NCBI GenBank assembly: GCA_033558025.1
Contig: JAUCEF010000005.1
Span: 6,138,001-6,202,000, forward strand
DNA: 64,000 nt
Direction: 5' to 3'
From: Phytophthora sp. 'mugwort'
Lineage: Eukaryota; Oomycota; Peronosporomycetes; Peronosporales; Peronosporaceae
The translations under genes were made by a program, and so were the position numbers. Under the pieces are notes generated by a model, which ran no database searches, was not told where the DNA came from, and saw only the letters and a program-made list of their open reading frames with translations. Of this stretch, positions 34,620 through 45,068 are shown piece after piece (the first letter of the stretch is position 1; every line of letters begins with the position of its first letter).

Positions 34620-35930
34620 TCAGCGGTAAATCCTTCGTGAAACCTCACATTTCGTCCACGAGCAGTCACCACCTGAGCTGTCTGCGAACTTGTAGCCAGG
34701 CGTATCAATACTGTAAGTCAACAATAAAGACAATTTTGTCCTTGGCTCCAATTTCTCTTCTTTTGCCTTGATTCTGGGGGAACGCGCACATGAGCAATAC
34801 ATCCCCAGACTCGCAATTCATCCAGCATGGGTGTCGATCTGAACAGCTTATGAAGCGGTGACATCAAACCCATCGGCTTGGTCGGCAACCACATGCAACA
34901 AGGCTTCGCCCCACAGAATGTGCGGCAACTTAGTTGCTGACAGCATAGCTCACACACTGGGCATCACGATGCCATTTGCTCGTTGCACGATACTATTTTC
35001 CTGGCGTGAGTAGGCGTTCGTGAACTGTTGGGTAATCCCGTGCTTTTCACATTACTCATGCAACACTCCGCTCGCAAATTCGCCACCATGGTCACTTCGC
35101 AGGTTCACCACCTTCATTGTCGGTAGTCTCGTCCGCAGTCTAGTCAGCAGTACTTTGATATGGAACGTCGCTCGCTCTTTTGCTTAAGTAGGAACGCCCA
35201 GTTGATGCGAGTGGCTTCATCAATGACGAATAGGAACATAATCGCACCACCTGCGGTAAAAAAGACGTTCACCGTACAATTATCCATCATCAGTGTCTCA
35301 AGAGGCTTGGACTATCGCACCGGAATCCTTGCATAAGTCGTTCCTTTCGCCTCATGTTATCATGCATGTCAAATTTGAGAATCGTGTCAGGCTTGGACAT
35401 CCAGGCAGTTCGTTGGTCAATAGAACAGGTCAAATGGTAGCCACCGGACAACTACAGATAGCCGAGAGTGTGCACGACGTCGTCCAGCAGGCGATCCTTC
35501 ACCAGTTCAGTTACTTGATCGACAATACGGAGCAACATAGAACCACAAATAGATGCGTGTTCAGTTGTACCATTCGCAAAATCCAATCGACTCGTCTTGT
35601 CTTCACGAGCCATTGTGAACAATCCCATGCAAGGTCGCCACAAACCTTGGCTTGGGATCTTGAGTCCAAGTTCCACTCAACGGCATCCGTAGTTTTCGTT
35701 TGCATACCTGATTGACGTCCAACAGCATTCACTTGCCAGGGCTGACTTCCCTGTCGATCATCGAATCGATAAGATGAGTAACCACGGCCATAACCTCCAT
35801 CTCGTGTACCATGGTAATTATCACGTTGAAGCTGCTGCCCATGATCTCCATCATAGCCATGACGCGGCAGCATGCCACGGTCTCGCTGAGGTCCACACGC
35901 CAATGCTGCTGTTGCAGCGGCGGTGGCCAA
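34620..35930 (-). pseudogene. Copia protease and integrase remnant
   Basis: At 35700-35640 the minus strand reads VEWNLDSRSQAKVCGDLAW, the copia retropepsin region with its active-site Gly changed (DSR instead of DSG). Integrase pieces follow at about 35250 (FLFVIDEATRINWAFLL) and 34957-34718 (MGLMSPLHKLFRSTPMLDEL, then VWGCIAHVRVP). Frames change often and stops are common, so neither domain is intact. Confidence 0.7.
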
Positions 35931-36027
35931 TAGTGGCTTTCTGGTTCTTCACACCAATGTGATGTCGGTGGTCAGCTTCGGTTTAATAGTGGGCCACGAG
36001 GAGGTGATCCTGAGCGCCGGCCGTATG

Positions 36028-36922
36028 TGTAGTGGAGCGGATCCGCTGAAATTCAGTAGGATCCCAACTCACACGCACTGCGCCCAGACACCGACTAACG
36101 GAGGGGGTACTCCGACGGGCGTGTAGTTGCTGAGTGGCTCACCTTGTGTACCCGTCGGCGGGATGGTACTGCTCTCTGTTGACACGAGATGTGCACTTGG
36201 TGGGTCTTGGACGTCCTTGTGGGGACTTGGGAGGGGATTGATCTGCGCGGGTATTCCTGCGCACGAGATCCGATGTTGGTTTGGTCTTGCGCTCTTGCGT
36301 AGACTTGTAGATCCGTAATAGAAATACGAGATCCGGAGTAGTTCCTTCTCGAGGGTGTCCTTGCTCCTTATCGGAGTTGTCCTTGTTCCTTTACGATGCT
36401 TGCCGCCTCCAATAGCGGGATCTTGAAGGGGGGTTGAGAAGCCAAAGGGCGAGCGCGACCTGGGCAAGCTATCCAGGTGCTGCCACGTGTGCAGGAAGAT
36501 CGCCAAAGTTAGACTTGGTCTATGTATGGGCCAATAGAAATCCTCTATACATTAGTCAAGTCTGTCTTCCAGTGTAAATTCGGTTCTGATTTATGCCTTA
36601 GCCTATCTTCCTTCGGATCCCATCCCAAAACCTATCCTACGGACTACTTATAACCCAGAATCCCATCTCTGACCCTCTCCTGGCCAACCGTCTCCACTCA
36701 CCCTCGATCTAGCTACGGATCTTCTATAGGTGTGCACTAAACTGATCGGATCCGGTGCTTAGGATCTCATCCTACGGACGGATCCAGGATCCGTACCATA
36801 CACAGACCTGGCGCGTCGCATAGTCCGGATCCATCACCTTGACGCTGTTATGGCAGCCGCTGGCGACATGGATCCCCCAGCTGCCTGTCAACGTCCATCT
36901 TATCCGGATCTGCAATACCACA
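36028..36922 (-). repeat. Inverted solo LTR of the E2 family
   Basis: The 895-bp copy of the E2 LTR is in opposite orientation to 22442-23338. On its own strand it runs from TGTGGTATT to CTACA, giving proper TG...CA ends. It sits between copia gag and protease. The flanks (gtatg at 36023-36027, aatgc at 36923-36927) do not form a clear 5-bp duplication. It also carries several GGATCC sites. Confidence 0.8.
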
Positions 36923-37249
36923 AATGCACATGACTGCGACTGCGACAAGCTGCGTCTCAGTGGTCCACGCATTGGAGGTCCAAATCTTCCTCGAGGAGGT
37001 GATCTGCTACACCCCGTGACGGTCATCTGCTTCGGCCTCTTTGCGGTGGCATATTCCGTCCATAGTTACGTGGCTGTGAGCGGCTGCATATATGCGCACG
37101 TGGTTCATAGTCGCTGCTCATTACCTTGTCATTGTCCTTGACATCCGTGTATCCCAGGTTGGGGCCCTTGGTTGCTATCCCCTGTCGAAGATGAACCCAT
37201 TCGTGGTCCACCTTGATTGCACTCTGGCTCAAGCTAACTCCCTCCACTC

Positions 37250-38896
37250 GAAACACTCTTCAGTCCTTGGCCAAGATGGAACAGCATCTTGTCCCACGTA
37301 GGCGGCAGTCCAGGCTGCTGGTCGCTCTCCCACTTGTTCTGCAATGCTTTTGCAATCAATGCACGCAAATGTTACTGTGCTTCAGCTTCAGCTGTCACAG
37401 GTACGGCAGGTGTTTGCGCTGGCAGCTCCGGCTGCTTGTCATCATCCTCGCTTATAGGCGACGTAGCAGAATAGGCAGGAGAAGTTGAGCCCGCTGTCTC
37501 CTCATCCCACGTCAGGTCCACCGTCTCATTATCACTTGGCAACTGTGCGACCAGCGAAAACCCCGCAAAGAGCCCTCGCGGTGCATCTGCATCTTGAGCT
37601 ACTTGAACGCGTCGAACGGAGTTGACGAGCGATATGGGCGGCTTCTTGTTCAGCCCCATATAGTCTCTCAATCGCCTCTCTAAGTCCGGCTTTAGCGGCT
37701 TGCCCGTAGTTACCGAACCATCCTTCCACGGGTGTCCATCTCCACCACAGTTCCCGCAGTTAGTTAGTGCCTTCTTCTCCGCTATGCCCTTGCCTCACTT
37801 GCGCTGCTGCCTGTCGCGCATGCGTCCCTTGCCCTTGCTCTGGGCAGCTCCGACATGTGCTACATGCACGAGACGCACAGCACTAGGCTTGGACTGTAAC
37901 TTCTACTGCCGACCCTGGTGCTCCGCTGCACGCAGGCGCTGCAGAACTTCAGCAAGCTTGAGTGTCTTCTAGTCGTGGTCATTGAGGCAGTTTGCATACT
38001 CGCGTGTAACGTCCGGAAACACCAAACACTGAATTCGACAGTAGCAAGCTAACCTGCTGAATTTCGTGAAACTCGCCCTTGGCCTGACGCAGCTTCGTTA
38101 CTTTGAGCTCGATGGCTTCCCCGTACTTGGTCACCGACTCGCGAGGCTGCATCAGACATGTCATCAGATCTCATAGCCAACATTCTATCACCAGCTTCGA
38201 AATGCTTGGTAATAAACTCCCATAAGATGGACGCTGCCTCCATGTCGTCTCTCGCTTCGACCTTGAAGGTGGATCGCAAATCCACTGATAATGACAATGC
38301 TAACGCCGAGAAGGCCTTGTTCTTTCTTGCTGTATAACACTCTGCGTACTTGGGTCTGCGCATGCCGAAGTTCTCGTCGTAGCGCTCGCCTCCGTACGCT
38401 ATATCGCCGAGTGTGCGCGGCTCGAATTGTAGCGGCACGTTGCTTTTCCAGGCCTTGTAGTCACCCTTCTTGTAGAGCCTTGGTAACAAGATTGCCTGCG
38501 ATTTCTTTAACAGCTTCGTATAGTTCACTAGCTCCTTGTCGTCGTATTGCCGCCTGGGTAGTTGTTGTCCAGGTGCACAGTATCTTCATGTTCGTTGGGG
38601 TCGTTGTTGTGGCTTGCACTCCCACTCGAGCTGCGGTCGCTGCCTGGTTCGCTCGGCGGATTTCCAACTGACTGGGAACTTTCCGTGTTTGCGAAGTAAG
38701 TTTGCAACCCCTCCAGTTATACACGGATGAGTGGTCTCCCACCCGGTATTCCAGCCAATGAGAGGATGAGGTGCTCAGCCTCCGCATGCGACACCGTTGC
38801 GGCAACCGCATCCATCACATTTTCAGCTAATGACTGACTCGCTTGGGGTTAATTGGTTGAAACTTGTTCTCGGTCTTGGGGAACTGTGGCTTCCAT
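37250..38896 (-). pseudogene. Copia gag remnant
   Basis: A probable start is the ATG near 38896 (MEATVPQDREQVSTN), followed by an early stop. 38528-38049 holds the conserved copia gag core (LYKKGDYKAWKSNVPLQF, then KAFSALALSLSVDLRS and ILWEFITKHFEAGDRMLAMR). Near 37770-37730 a zinc-knuckle remnant reads CGNCGGDGHPW and lacks its last Cys. 37671-37372 is an acidic tail. The pieces are in different frames. Confidence 0.7.
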
Positions 38897-39209
38897 ACTA
38901 GTTAGCACGTCGATCGCTTGCGGCGCCCTGATTGGGCTTGTGACGGGTGTCACACGCACACTGGCCTGAGGAAACGTAGCTTCTAACAGAGACAGACGCC
39001 TTGCGTCTCTGTCTTCTTTTTCCACGAGGAAAGTCTGGCTTTCCGATAGTCTGTGGGACAGGGTCCCACGACTTGCGAACTTTTAGGTTAGATTTCAACT
39101 GAGTCTTATTAACATGCTTCTATGTTCCTACTTATTGTAAACTACTTAATTAATTCATCTCTTAGGTCACCAGTTTCTCAATGGGTGGTTCCCAAGCCAT
39201 GTCTCCTTC

Positions 39210-39336
39210 CTAAGTGCGATTCGTACCTAAAGGTGTCTATCATCTAGGTGCGATGCATACCTAGCTGTGTCTCTCATCTAAGTGCGATCCGTACTTAGTG
39301 ATGGGTCTCTCTCCTAGATACGGTCCGAACCTAATG
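39210..39336. repeat. Four 34-36 bp tandem units with internal palindromes
   Basis: Units start at 39210, 39244, 39278 and 39314 with the pattern CTAAGTGCGATNCGTACCTA then a CT-rich spacer. Most units contain an inverted CTAGGT...ACCTAG core. They lie in the probable LTR or leader of the copia element, where such repeats often act as enhancers. Confidence 0.75.
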
Positions 39337-39414
39337 TGCGGCCGTCCCATATTGTGTGGCCACACCAACTGGTATGGGCCATCCATCAGGAACACACCCC
39401 ATTCCAGGGCTCAT

Positions 39415-39487
39415 GTGAAGCGAGCCGAGCGGACACGGAGCGAAGCGTAGCCTTTCTAAGTAGTGGAGCGAGCCCCTGCGAGTGATA
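39415..39487. repeat. Dispersed 73-bp repeat, copy 1
   Basis: This segment, from gtgaagcgagccgagcgg to agtgata, is nearly identical to 41476-41547. Its GAAGCGAAGCG-rich core is compositionally odd. It may belong to a MITE or LTR family that spans both sites. Confidence 0.8.
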
Positions 39488-40511
39488 CGAGTGTGAGATG
39501 GTATGCTATCTATAGTGAAGCCTAGTGCGACTACTACCAAGGACAGCGAGATGCATGCGGGCTACTAGTGTCCAGTGCCCGACACCAGTGACAGTGCCCA
39601 GGATGTTGCCAGCGCCCAGGTGAACACATCCTATCGACCATCCTGCGCATGTCGATGTTGCCACGCGCCTGTGTGCATGGCGCGGTGGCAATACCAAGGA
39701 CTGTATGCTAAAGGACATCGCTGACTGAGGGCGGTCAAGATGATGCAGCGCGCTACGAGTGCAATGTAAGTAAACTTAGCTTTATTATGGTGTATACAAA
39801 TATACTAGCGGTACGGCGGAGTCTGGAGCGCGGCGGGTTCTTACTCTCTCTCTCTCTCACTAACTTAAGCTTTTGCAGCTCAGTGAACACTGCAAGAGAG
39901 AAAGAGAGCAAGAGCTGCCACGCCAGACGACGCGGTATTGTCGCGTCTTCTGCACGGCACTCACATGTTTACGTTATTTCCTATTGATTGCTGCAACTAC
40001 AGCCCTCTAAGCGTGCTCATAGTAATGGTAAGACACTTACGTAGCGGCGGACAGTTGGAGAGCACTCCGGTGATGCATCCTACGTCACCTCAACGGGTAC
40101 TACCCAAACTTAGGCCTTGGTCGCTGCGCCGGTGTCTGGAATAAACGACAAAAATAATTCCAGACGGGAGTCCTCGAGTGCAGTGTCTCGGATTTTCCCT
40201 TTGTGTGTGTATACCCTCCCAAACCTGCTGACTCATGCTGCACCATCCGTTAAGCACTGAGCCCCATTTAGCCAAATGGACAAGCGCTTGACGCAACAGG
40301 ATTTCCACGCGGCGCTCCCTCAATGGCGGAGATTCTGTAGGCCGATGGTGGCGCTGACTACACGCAAAGGTGATGTCGCTCTTGGGCTTCCTCTCCCCCC
40401 CCCAGCCACCACCATCATCGATGCCTTCGATCCAGCAAGTCGTGATTGAGCAAGCGTTGTCGGCCGAGCGGATGGCCGAGCTGGCGGCAGCCCCGCAGGC
40501 TGAGCAGGCAG
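39488..40511. other. Repeat debris, no intact gene
   Basis: This stretch holds a CT-microsatellite (about 39843-39860) paired with a GA-rich tract (39895-39912), and downstream remnants of the Harbinger-type transposase region. A plus-strand 68-codon ORF at 40370-40576 overlaps the transposase remnant and has no support. I see no functional gene. Confidence 0.45.
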
Positions 40512-41024
40512 CTAGTCGGACACAGTTGGCGACGCACACAAACGGAACTCCCTCACCGCTTCGAATCCGTCCATGACGTCTTTCCACTCTGTTTCTGACG
40601 ACGGCATCTTGATGTATACCCCGGCGCGCCCGCAAATAGCACGCAGTACCTTGTTAATAGATGTTACCGCACACAACTTTGATATTCCCATGGCATTGCC
40701 AGCCTCTTTCATGCCCGCCGACGCTAAGTAGTAAAGCGTGAGCCCAACTTTTTTCTCGTACGAATGCTCAGTTCCACTGAGAAGCACGTCGCTTGCACAT
40801 GGTCGAAACAAGCTACAAATGGTCACAAAGTTCGGCTGTGAGCACCGCAAATTCGTTCTAACCCAACCATCAAAACAAGGAGACGAGAATAGCTTGCCGA
40901 ATTCGAGGTGAGTCACAGTTAGCTTGTTCTAAACCTCCTCGTTCATCTTCACGGAGGCTACAGCTGCGACTGCAGTAGCAATTGCCTTCAGGAGCACCAC
41001 GATTGGCTCGACTTCTTCGTCCAT
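40512..41024 (-). pseudogene. PIF/Harbinger-type transposase remnant
   Basis: On the minus strand the ATG at 41024 opens MDEEVEPIVVLLKAIATAV. An in-frame stop near 40930 follows. The frame then continues with GLTLYYLASAGMKEAGNAMG, ISKLCAVTSINKVLRAICG and VYIKMPSSETEWKDVMDGFE, the N-terminal half of HARBI1-like transposases. After EAVREF the frame is lost, just before the expected first catalytic Asp (usually in VGAIDGT). The DDE domain is therefore missing. An 11-bp inverted repeat (41072-41082 and 41094-41104) lies just upstream. Confidence 0.7.
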
Positions 41025-41071
41025 ACGCAACTGCCTCCAACAATCAATGTCTATATCGGAATAAAATCTTT

Positions 41072-41104
41072 ATTTATTCCCAGCCCTCAGAGGTGGGAAT
41101 AAAT
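41072..41104. repeat. 11-bp inverted repeat upstream of transposase remnant
   Basis: ATTTATTCCCA (41072-41082) is the exact inverse of TGGGAATAAAT (41094-41104), with an 11-bp spacer. It could be a transposon end or the boundary of two abutting elements. Confidence 0.7.
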
Positions 41105-41187
41105 GGCTTGTCGAGGAATAAACCACTGGCCAATCACAGCCGTTTGCCTTGATTCCCAGACCCAGATACCGCCGCAGCGGTCAGGGC

Positions 41188-41587
41188 CTTACACAGCCGC
41201 CACATTGGCAATGACCCATCTACGTAACAACATCAGTCACGAGCGAAACGGGCATCATCCAAACTTTCATTACCCCCGCAAAGCGGGCGGCGCTCGGCTA
41301 GCGGTACATGTAATAGAGATGTTTTGCAAGTCACTGTATCTCCACTTTACCGGTATCACCAGCGGGATCAACTGTGAAGATAGGATGAAGATATGCTGTG
41401 CGGGCTTTTCGCACACGACACCACATTATTGCTTTAATGGGTACCGACTGACTGCAAGTCAGTGACTGGCCAGCGGTGAAGCGAGCTGAGCGGACACGAA
41501 GCGAAGCGTAGCCTTTCTTAGTAGTGGAGCGAGCCCTGCCAGTGATATGGGTACGACCCAAACTTACACAGCCGCCACGTTGGCAAT
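41188..41587. repeat. Direct repeats and second copy of the 73-bp repeat
   Basis: The 25-bp segment cttacacagccgccac followed by attggcaat occurs at 41188-41212 and again, with one change, at 41563-41587, 375 bp apart. The second copy of the dispersed 73-bp repeat lies between at 41476-41547. Both point to a small non-autonomous element or tandem insertion. No gene is seen in 41105-41680. Confidence 0.65.
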
Positions 41588-41685
41588 ACTCATGTCATGG
41601 TAGTGACGCCAAGATCTTTACCGGTATCATTATTTTTTAACACCCGTACTTAATTAATAGATAAGGTAGAAAGTGGCTGGGGATG

Positions 41686-41827
41686 GTTTTGGACAACTTC
41701 TAAACTGTCCAAAACACTTCAAACGACCGAAATTCCGCTCAAAATTCAAAAGTGTTTAAGACTAACAGACAAAATATTCTTGACAACAGGTGCCGACTTT
41801 TGGTCCAAAAGTCGGCACCTGTTGTCA
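41686..41827. repeat. Ladder of inverted repeats ending in a 47-nt perfect palindrome
   Basis: Three inverted repeats follow one another: GTTTTGGACA/TGTCCAAAAC (41686-41695, 41706-41715), AAACACTT/AAGTGTTT (41712-41719, 41750-41757), and a 23-bp perfect arm pair (41781-41803 and 41805-41827) around one central T. The last ends 18 bp before the ATG of the glycosyltransferase gene, so it would form a very stable hairpin in the 5' leader if transcribed. Confidence 0.9.
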
Positions 41828-41845
41828 CTGTGGCGCTTCAACTTG

Positions 41846-43195
41846 ATGCCACGCGACAGGATCGAGGGCGGCGTCTCAGCCGACGATGCCCACTGGCACG
41901 CGCGGCTGGCGGCGCTGCTAGTGTCATCGGTCAAGTATGATAGTGCTGCATCCCATTATCGACGAGCGCTGCGCAGATTAGAAGCGTCAGCGACGGCAGC
42001 GAATGCCAACCCGGAGGATGAGGCGCAGAGGCTGAAGCAGCGACTTCAGTGGCAATTCGAGCTCGCCGCGACGGAGACTAAGCGTGGCCGGCACCTGGAC
42101 GCTATTGTACTGTACAAAGAGATCTTGCAAACAGAGCCTGAGTGCGTCGAAGTCCAGGTCAACCTGGCGGTGCAGCTAGCAATCGCAGACGCAGGTCGAC
42201 TGGGGGAAGCGCTGCAGCTCTGCGTGCGGGCGCTAGCACTGCGTCCAGACTTCGCAGAGGCGCACTACAATCACAACATGATGCTGCGGAGGCTAGGGCG
42301 ACAAAAGGAGGCTGTTCGTGTTTATTGGGGGTATCTGCTACGTGATATTGGTGCAGACATTGCTCAAGAGAGCATGCCCGACGAGCTGGCTAGAGCTGTA
42401 CTGCCTTCTGATAGCGTCAACCGAGAGCCACGGCCGCACAAACGCAGTTGCGACGTCATCGAAGACACTTTGTGCAATCAAATACATGAAGACAATGGAG
42501 CCACTGTTGTCTGTGTCAAGTGGGGCACTAAGTACGGGGCCGAATACGTTAACAAGCTATACAATTCGGTCATGCGGCACAATGGAGGTCTGCAGTTAAC
42601 ATTTGTCTGTCTGGCTGACAACGCAGAGGGGATCGACCTTCATGACAATTTAAGGGTTTTGCCATTAGGTGGTGGCTGGATTGGGTGGTGGAACAAGTGC
42701 CAGCTATTTTCCAGTGCAATCTCTGCGAAACTTCGTACGCTGGGCCACTCACGATGTGTGTATTTGGATCTAGACACTGTTGTCGTTGGTAGTCTGGCCA
42801 ACCTGCTGATGTGGTCGCCTCCATCCGGATCGCTGGGGCTGCTAAAGACAGACCAAATGGCCAATGAACAGCGTCAAGGAGGGTATAACAGTAGCGTCAT
42901 GGCTTGGCGTATTGATAACAACGAAGTTGCAGCGTCGCTTGTGTTCCTCTACACTTTTCTGCACGTTCATTTCGCCACTGTCAGCAAGTACATCTACAAG
43001 TTCGATCACTGGCTGGAGATGGCCCATGCAAGCGCATGCTTTCTAGAGGACATTTTTCCTGACCAGATTGTCGAGTATCGTAGTCTTGATGAAAAAGCTG
43101 TAGCACCACCACCAAACGCGACTATCGTGTGTTTTCCCCTCCATCCGAAGCCGCACAGAGCTACCGCACCCTGGGTAGCACGGCATTGGGTATAG
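41846..43195 (+). CDS. TPR-domain glycosyltransferase-like protein
   Basis: This is a 449-residue intronless ORF. Residues 1-150 form TPR-type helical pairs (LDAIVLYKEILQTEPECVEV, then LGEALQLCVRALALRPDFAE). After a linker, residues about 210-449 look like a GT-A nucleotide-sugar transferase: VVCVKWGTKYGAEYVNKLYN, FVCLADNAEG, and SRCVYLDLDTVVVGSL with a DxD metal motif, then GGYNSSVMAW. No signal peptide or membrane helix is visible at the N-terminus, so it may act in the cytosol or the true N-terminus may be lost. The sugar and acceptor are unknown. The ATG at 41846 is the first in frame, and the frame stays open upstream through the palindrome without an ATG. It converges with the TMEM115-like gene. 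Confidence 0.8.
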   Translation: MPRDRIEGGVSADDAHWHARLAALLVSSVKYDSAASHYRRALRRLEASATAANANPEDEAQRLKQRLQWQFELAATETKRGRHLDAIVLYKEILQTEPECVEVQVNLAVQLAIADAGRLGEALQLCVRALALRPDFAEAHYNHNMMLRRLGRQKEAVRVYWGYLLRDIGADIAQESMPDELARAVLPSDSVNREPRPHKRSCDVIEDTLCNQIHEDNGATVVCVKWGTKYGAEYVNKLYNSVMRHNGGLQLTFVCLADNAEGIDLHDNLRVLPLGGGWIGWWNKCQLFSSAISAKLRTLGHSRCVYLDLDTVVVGSLANLLMWSPPSGSLGLLKTDQMANEQRQGGYNSSVMAWRIDNNEVAASLVFLYTFLHVHFATVSKYIYKFDHWLEMAHASACFLEDIFPDQIVEYRSLDEKAVAPPPNATIVCFPLHPKPHRATAPWVARHWV

Positions 43196-43326
43196 TAAAA
43201 GTTCAGATACGCGATATCCAATATCAGGTGGACATGTCGGTGTCTCTTCTCTATTCGTCGTCTCACCTAAGTCATCATTTTCTACTGACACGACCACCCG
43301 CATCTCTTGAATAGACAATAGTTGGT

Positions 43327-44914
43327 TTATTCGTCGCGAACTTCCACAGACAACAACGACGAGGATCCATTGTCGTCCCGGGCATGAGCAAGTTTTGCCA
43401 GCTTTTCGTCCAGAGCCTTCATCGCACGAGCTCTACGGAAGCAAGACCCAGATTGGTTAGACCACTTGAAAAACGAAAAGAACTTCATGCGATGATGCAC
43501 TCACTTTCGGCGTTCAGCGATCGGGTCATTCTTGATCTCCTATACGAGGTGTAACGTCAAAATCCAGATATATTGTCCATGTAGCGGAGCGACTGCCGTC
43601 AATCGTACCGTGAGGATCGGGAGCATTGTAGGCTTTTGTGCTGCGCGCTTCTTAAAGAACCCGCATAGCTTGACCACGCTGAAACAGAAGTTCGCAAGCG
43701 GGCCAACAAGCGGTCTGTTGAAGCAAAACAACATATTGACAACAGAATTAGCAAAATCTAACCATTTTAGCCATCTAGCTGCAGATACGTACGTGCAGAA
43801 GTCAGGAAGAAGCACAACCAGCGCGAACTCATCCGACACATCGCCAATGGTCTGGTCCCGGTTCTTGTTCAGGAAGCGGAGATAATACCACCCAAAAAAG
43901 CCTCCGAGCAGCGAGAACGGTCCAGCACTCAGGAGCATCAACCTAATTGCCGGGACAGCAGTGATTACCATACCGGCCATCGTGCAGAAGCAGAAGATAA
44001 TGGAAGCCACAAGCGGGTAGAACTAAAATAAAATAAACATTACAACAGTAAGCGTCCACGCCAAAAAAAAAAAAAAACGAAAAATATTGAAAGCATCACG
44101 TAAACTTACACGAAGCGGGACGCCCGGGAACAGAGGAGCAGTCGCAAACGGAGTTGGCTTCATATAGGCAACCAACAAGGCCGTGATTCCACCCGTAAAA
44201 CCCGAAAAGCTCGCCTCCCTACGTCAACAACAAGCCGTTAGACACAGGGAAGTCAGCACATGCAAGTGGATACAGCGGCAAGACCCCGTGGTAGAATGTC
44301 ATACAGATAGACGGGGTTCCGGAAGATAATGTACAGCACGAAAAGGTTCGCGAACATCACCACCGCCGCCGCAGTATTGGCGAAAAGCAGCAGTCGCACG
44401 AGATTAAGAGCACCGAGATCAGGCTCCACGCGCTTGGCCAGACCGAACGTCAGCGGCAGCACGAACACTAGCTGCAGACGCAGACCCCGAATTAGCACTA
44501 AAGCACGAGTCTCGATATCGCAACAGCAACAGCAACAGCATTTCACCTGCACGATGTACGGGTGATAGAAGCCAGAGGTGACATAGACCCACGGGCGAAT
44601 ATGGCGCAAAATCACACTAGTCATCGACCCTGTTAGTCAAAGACGCCTCAACTCCTAACAGCAACAACTGCAGACGACTCACTCTGCAACAGAAAGCGCC
44701 AGCACGCCGCCCTTCTCGTCCGCAGGCGTGAAGATAGCGCCGACGAGCCACAGCAGCAGCATGCACAGCACCAAACCGACGGAGACCGGGAGCTGTTCAG
44801 CACGCACAGACTCACTTGGTTAATGTCTTGAAGACCAGTATACAGCCCAACACGGCGCCGGATAGTCTCTCACAGCCTCCGCGCTCTCTCACAGGCAACC
44901 CCACGCACCCGCAT
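43327..44914 (-). CDS. TMEM115-like (DUF1751) Golgi membrane protein
   Basis: I reconstruct exons on the minus strand at 44792-44683, 44616-44547, 44471-44305, 44218-44110, 44022-43793, 43714-43609, 43539-43505 and 43432-43327, with introns of 66-87 bp that keep one frame. The protein has several membrane helices (SVGLVLCMLLLWLVGAIF, ALLVAYMKP, then FCFCTMAGMVITAVPAIRLM). It carries the TMEM115 signatures GWYYLRFLNKNRD followed by GDVSDEFALVVLLPD, and a charged tail with AERRKARAMKALDEKLAKLA. TMEM115 proteins are rhomboid-like, lack the protease residues and act in Golgi retrograde traffic. The N-terminus is uncertain: upstream of 44792 a 23-nt GT-AG segment (44793-44815) interrupts the frame, and the ATG at 44914 requires another small intron. 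A CAG-type repeat (44519-44542) lies in an intron. Confidence 0.75.
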
Positions 44915-45068
44915 TTGAATCGCGTCGTCACGTAGTAGAAGCCTCCGATTCGACTTTGTAGTGATTCTCTTCAATCGTAGTCATCTCGTACTTAAGCGCA
45001 AAGCTCCAACATTATTCGTACTTAACACATCGCCATTTCCGCGCGTTCCAGCTTCAAAGAGCAACAAG

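Larger units (their letters stand above)
33716..39420 (-). mobile_element. Truncated, decayed Ty1/copia element
   Basis: Read on the minus strand the order is LTR-like leader (about 39420-39080), gag (38896-37250), protease and integrase (35930-34620), then the start of RT (34159-33721). It stops in RT at the junction with E2, so the rest of RT, RNase H and the 3' LTR are missing. The order PR-INT-RT is that of copia elements. A solo E2 LTR (36028-36922) is inserted between gag and protease. Stops and frameshifts are frequent throughout. Confidence 0.75.

Noticed and set aside
36023..36927. Target-site duplication for the inverted E2 LTR
   Set aside because: gtatg and aatgc share only atg. 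Too weak to call.
40370..40576. 68-codon plus-strand ORF with Ala/Glu-rich product
   Set aside because: It overlaps the Harbinger remnant on the other strand, and its helical look follows from GC-rich composition.
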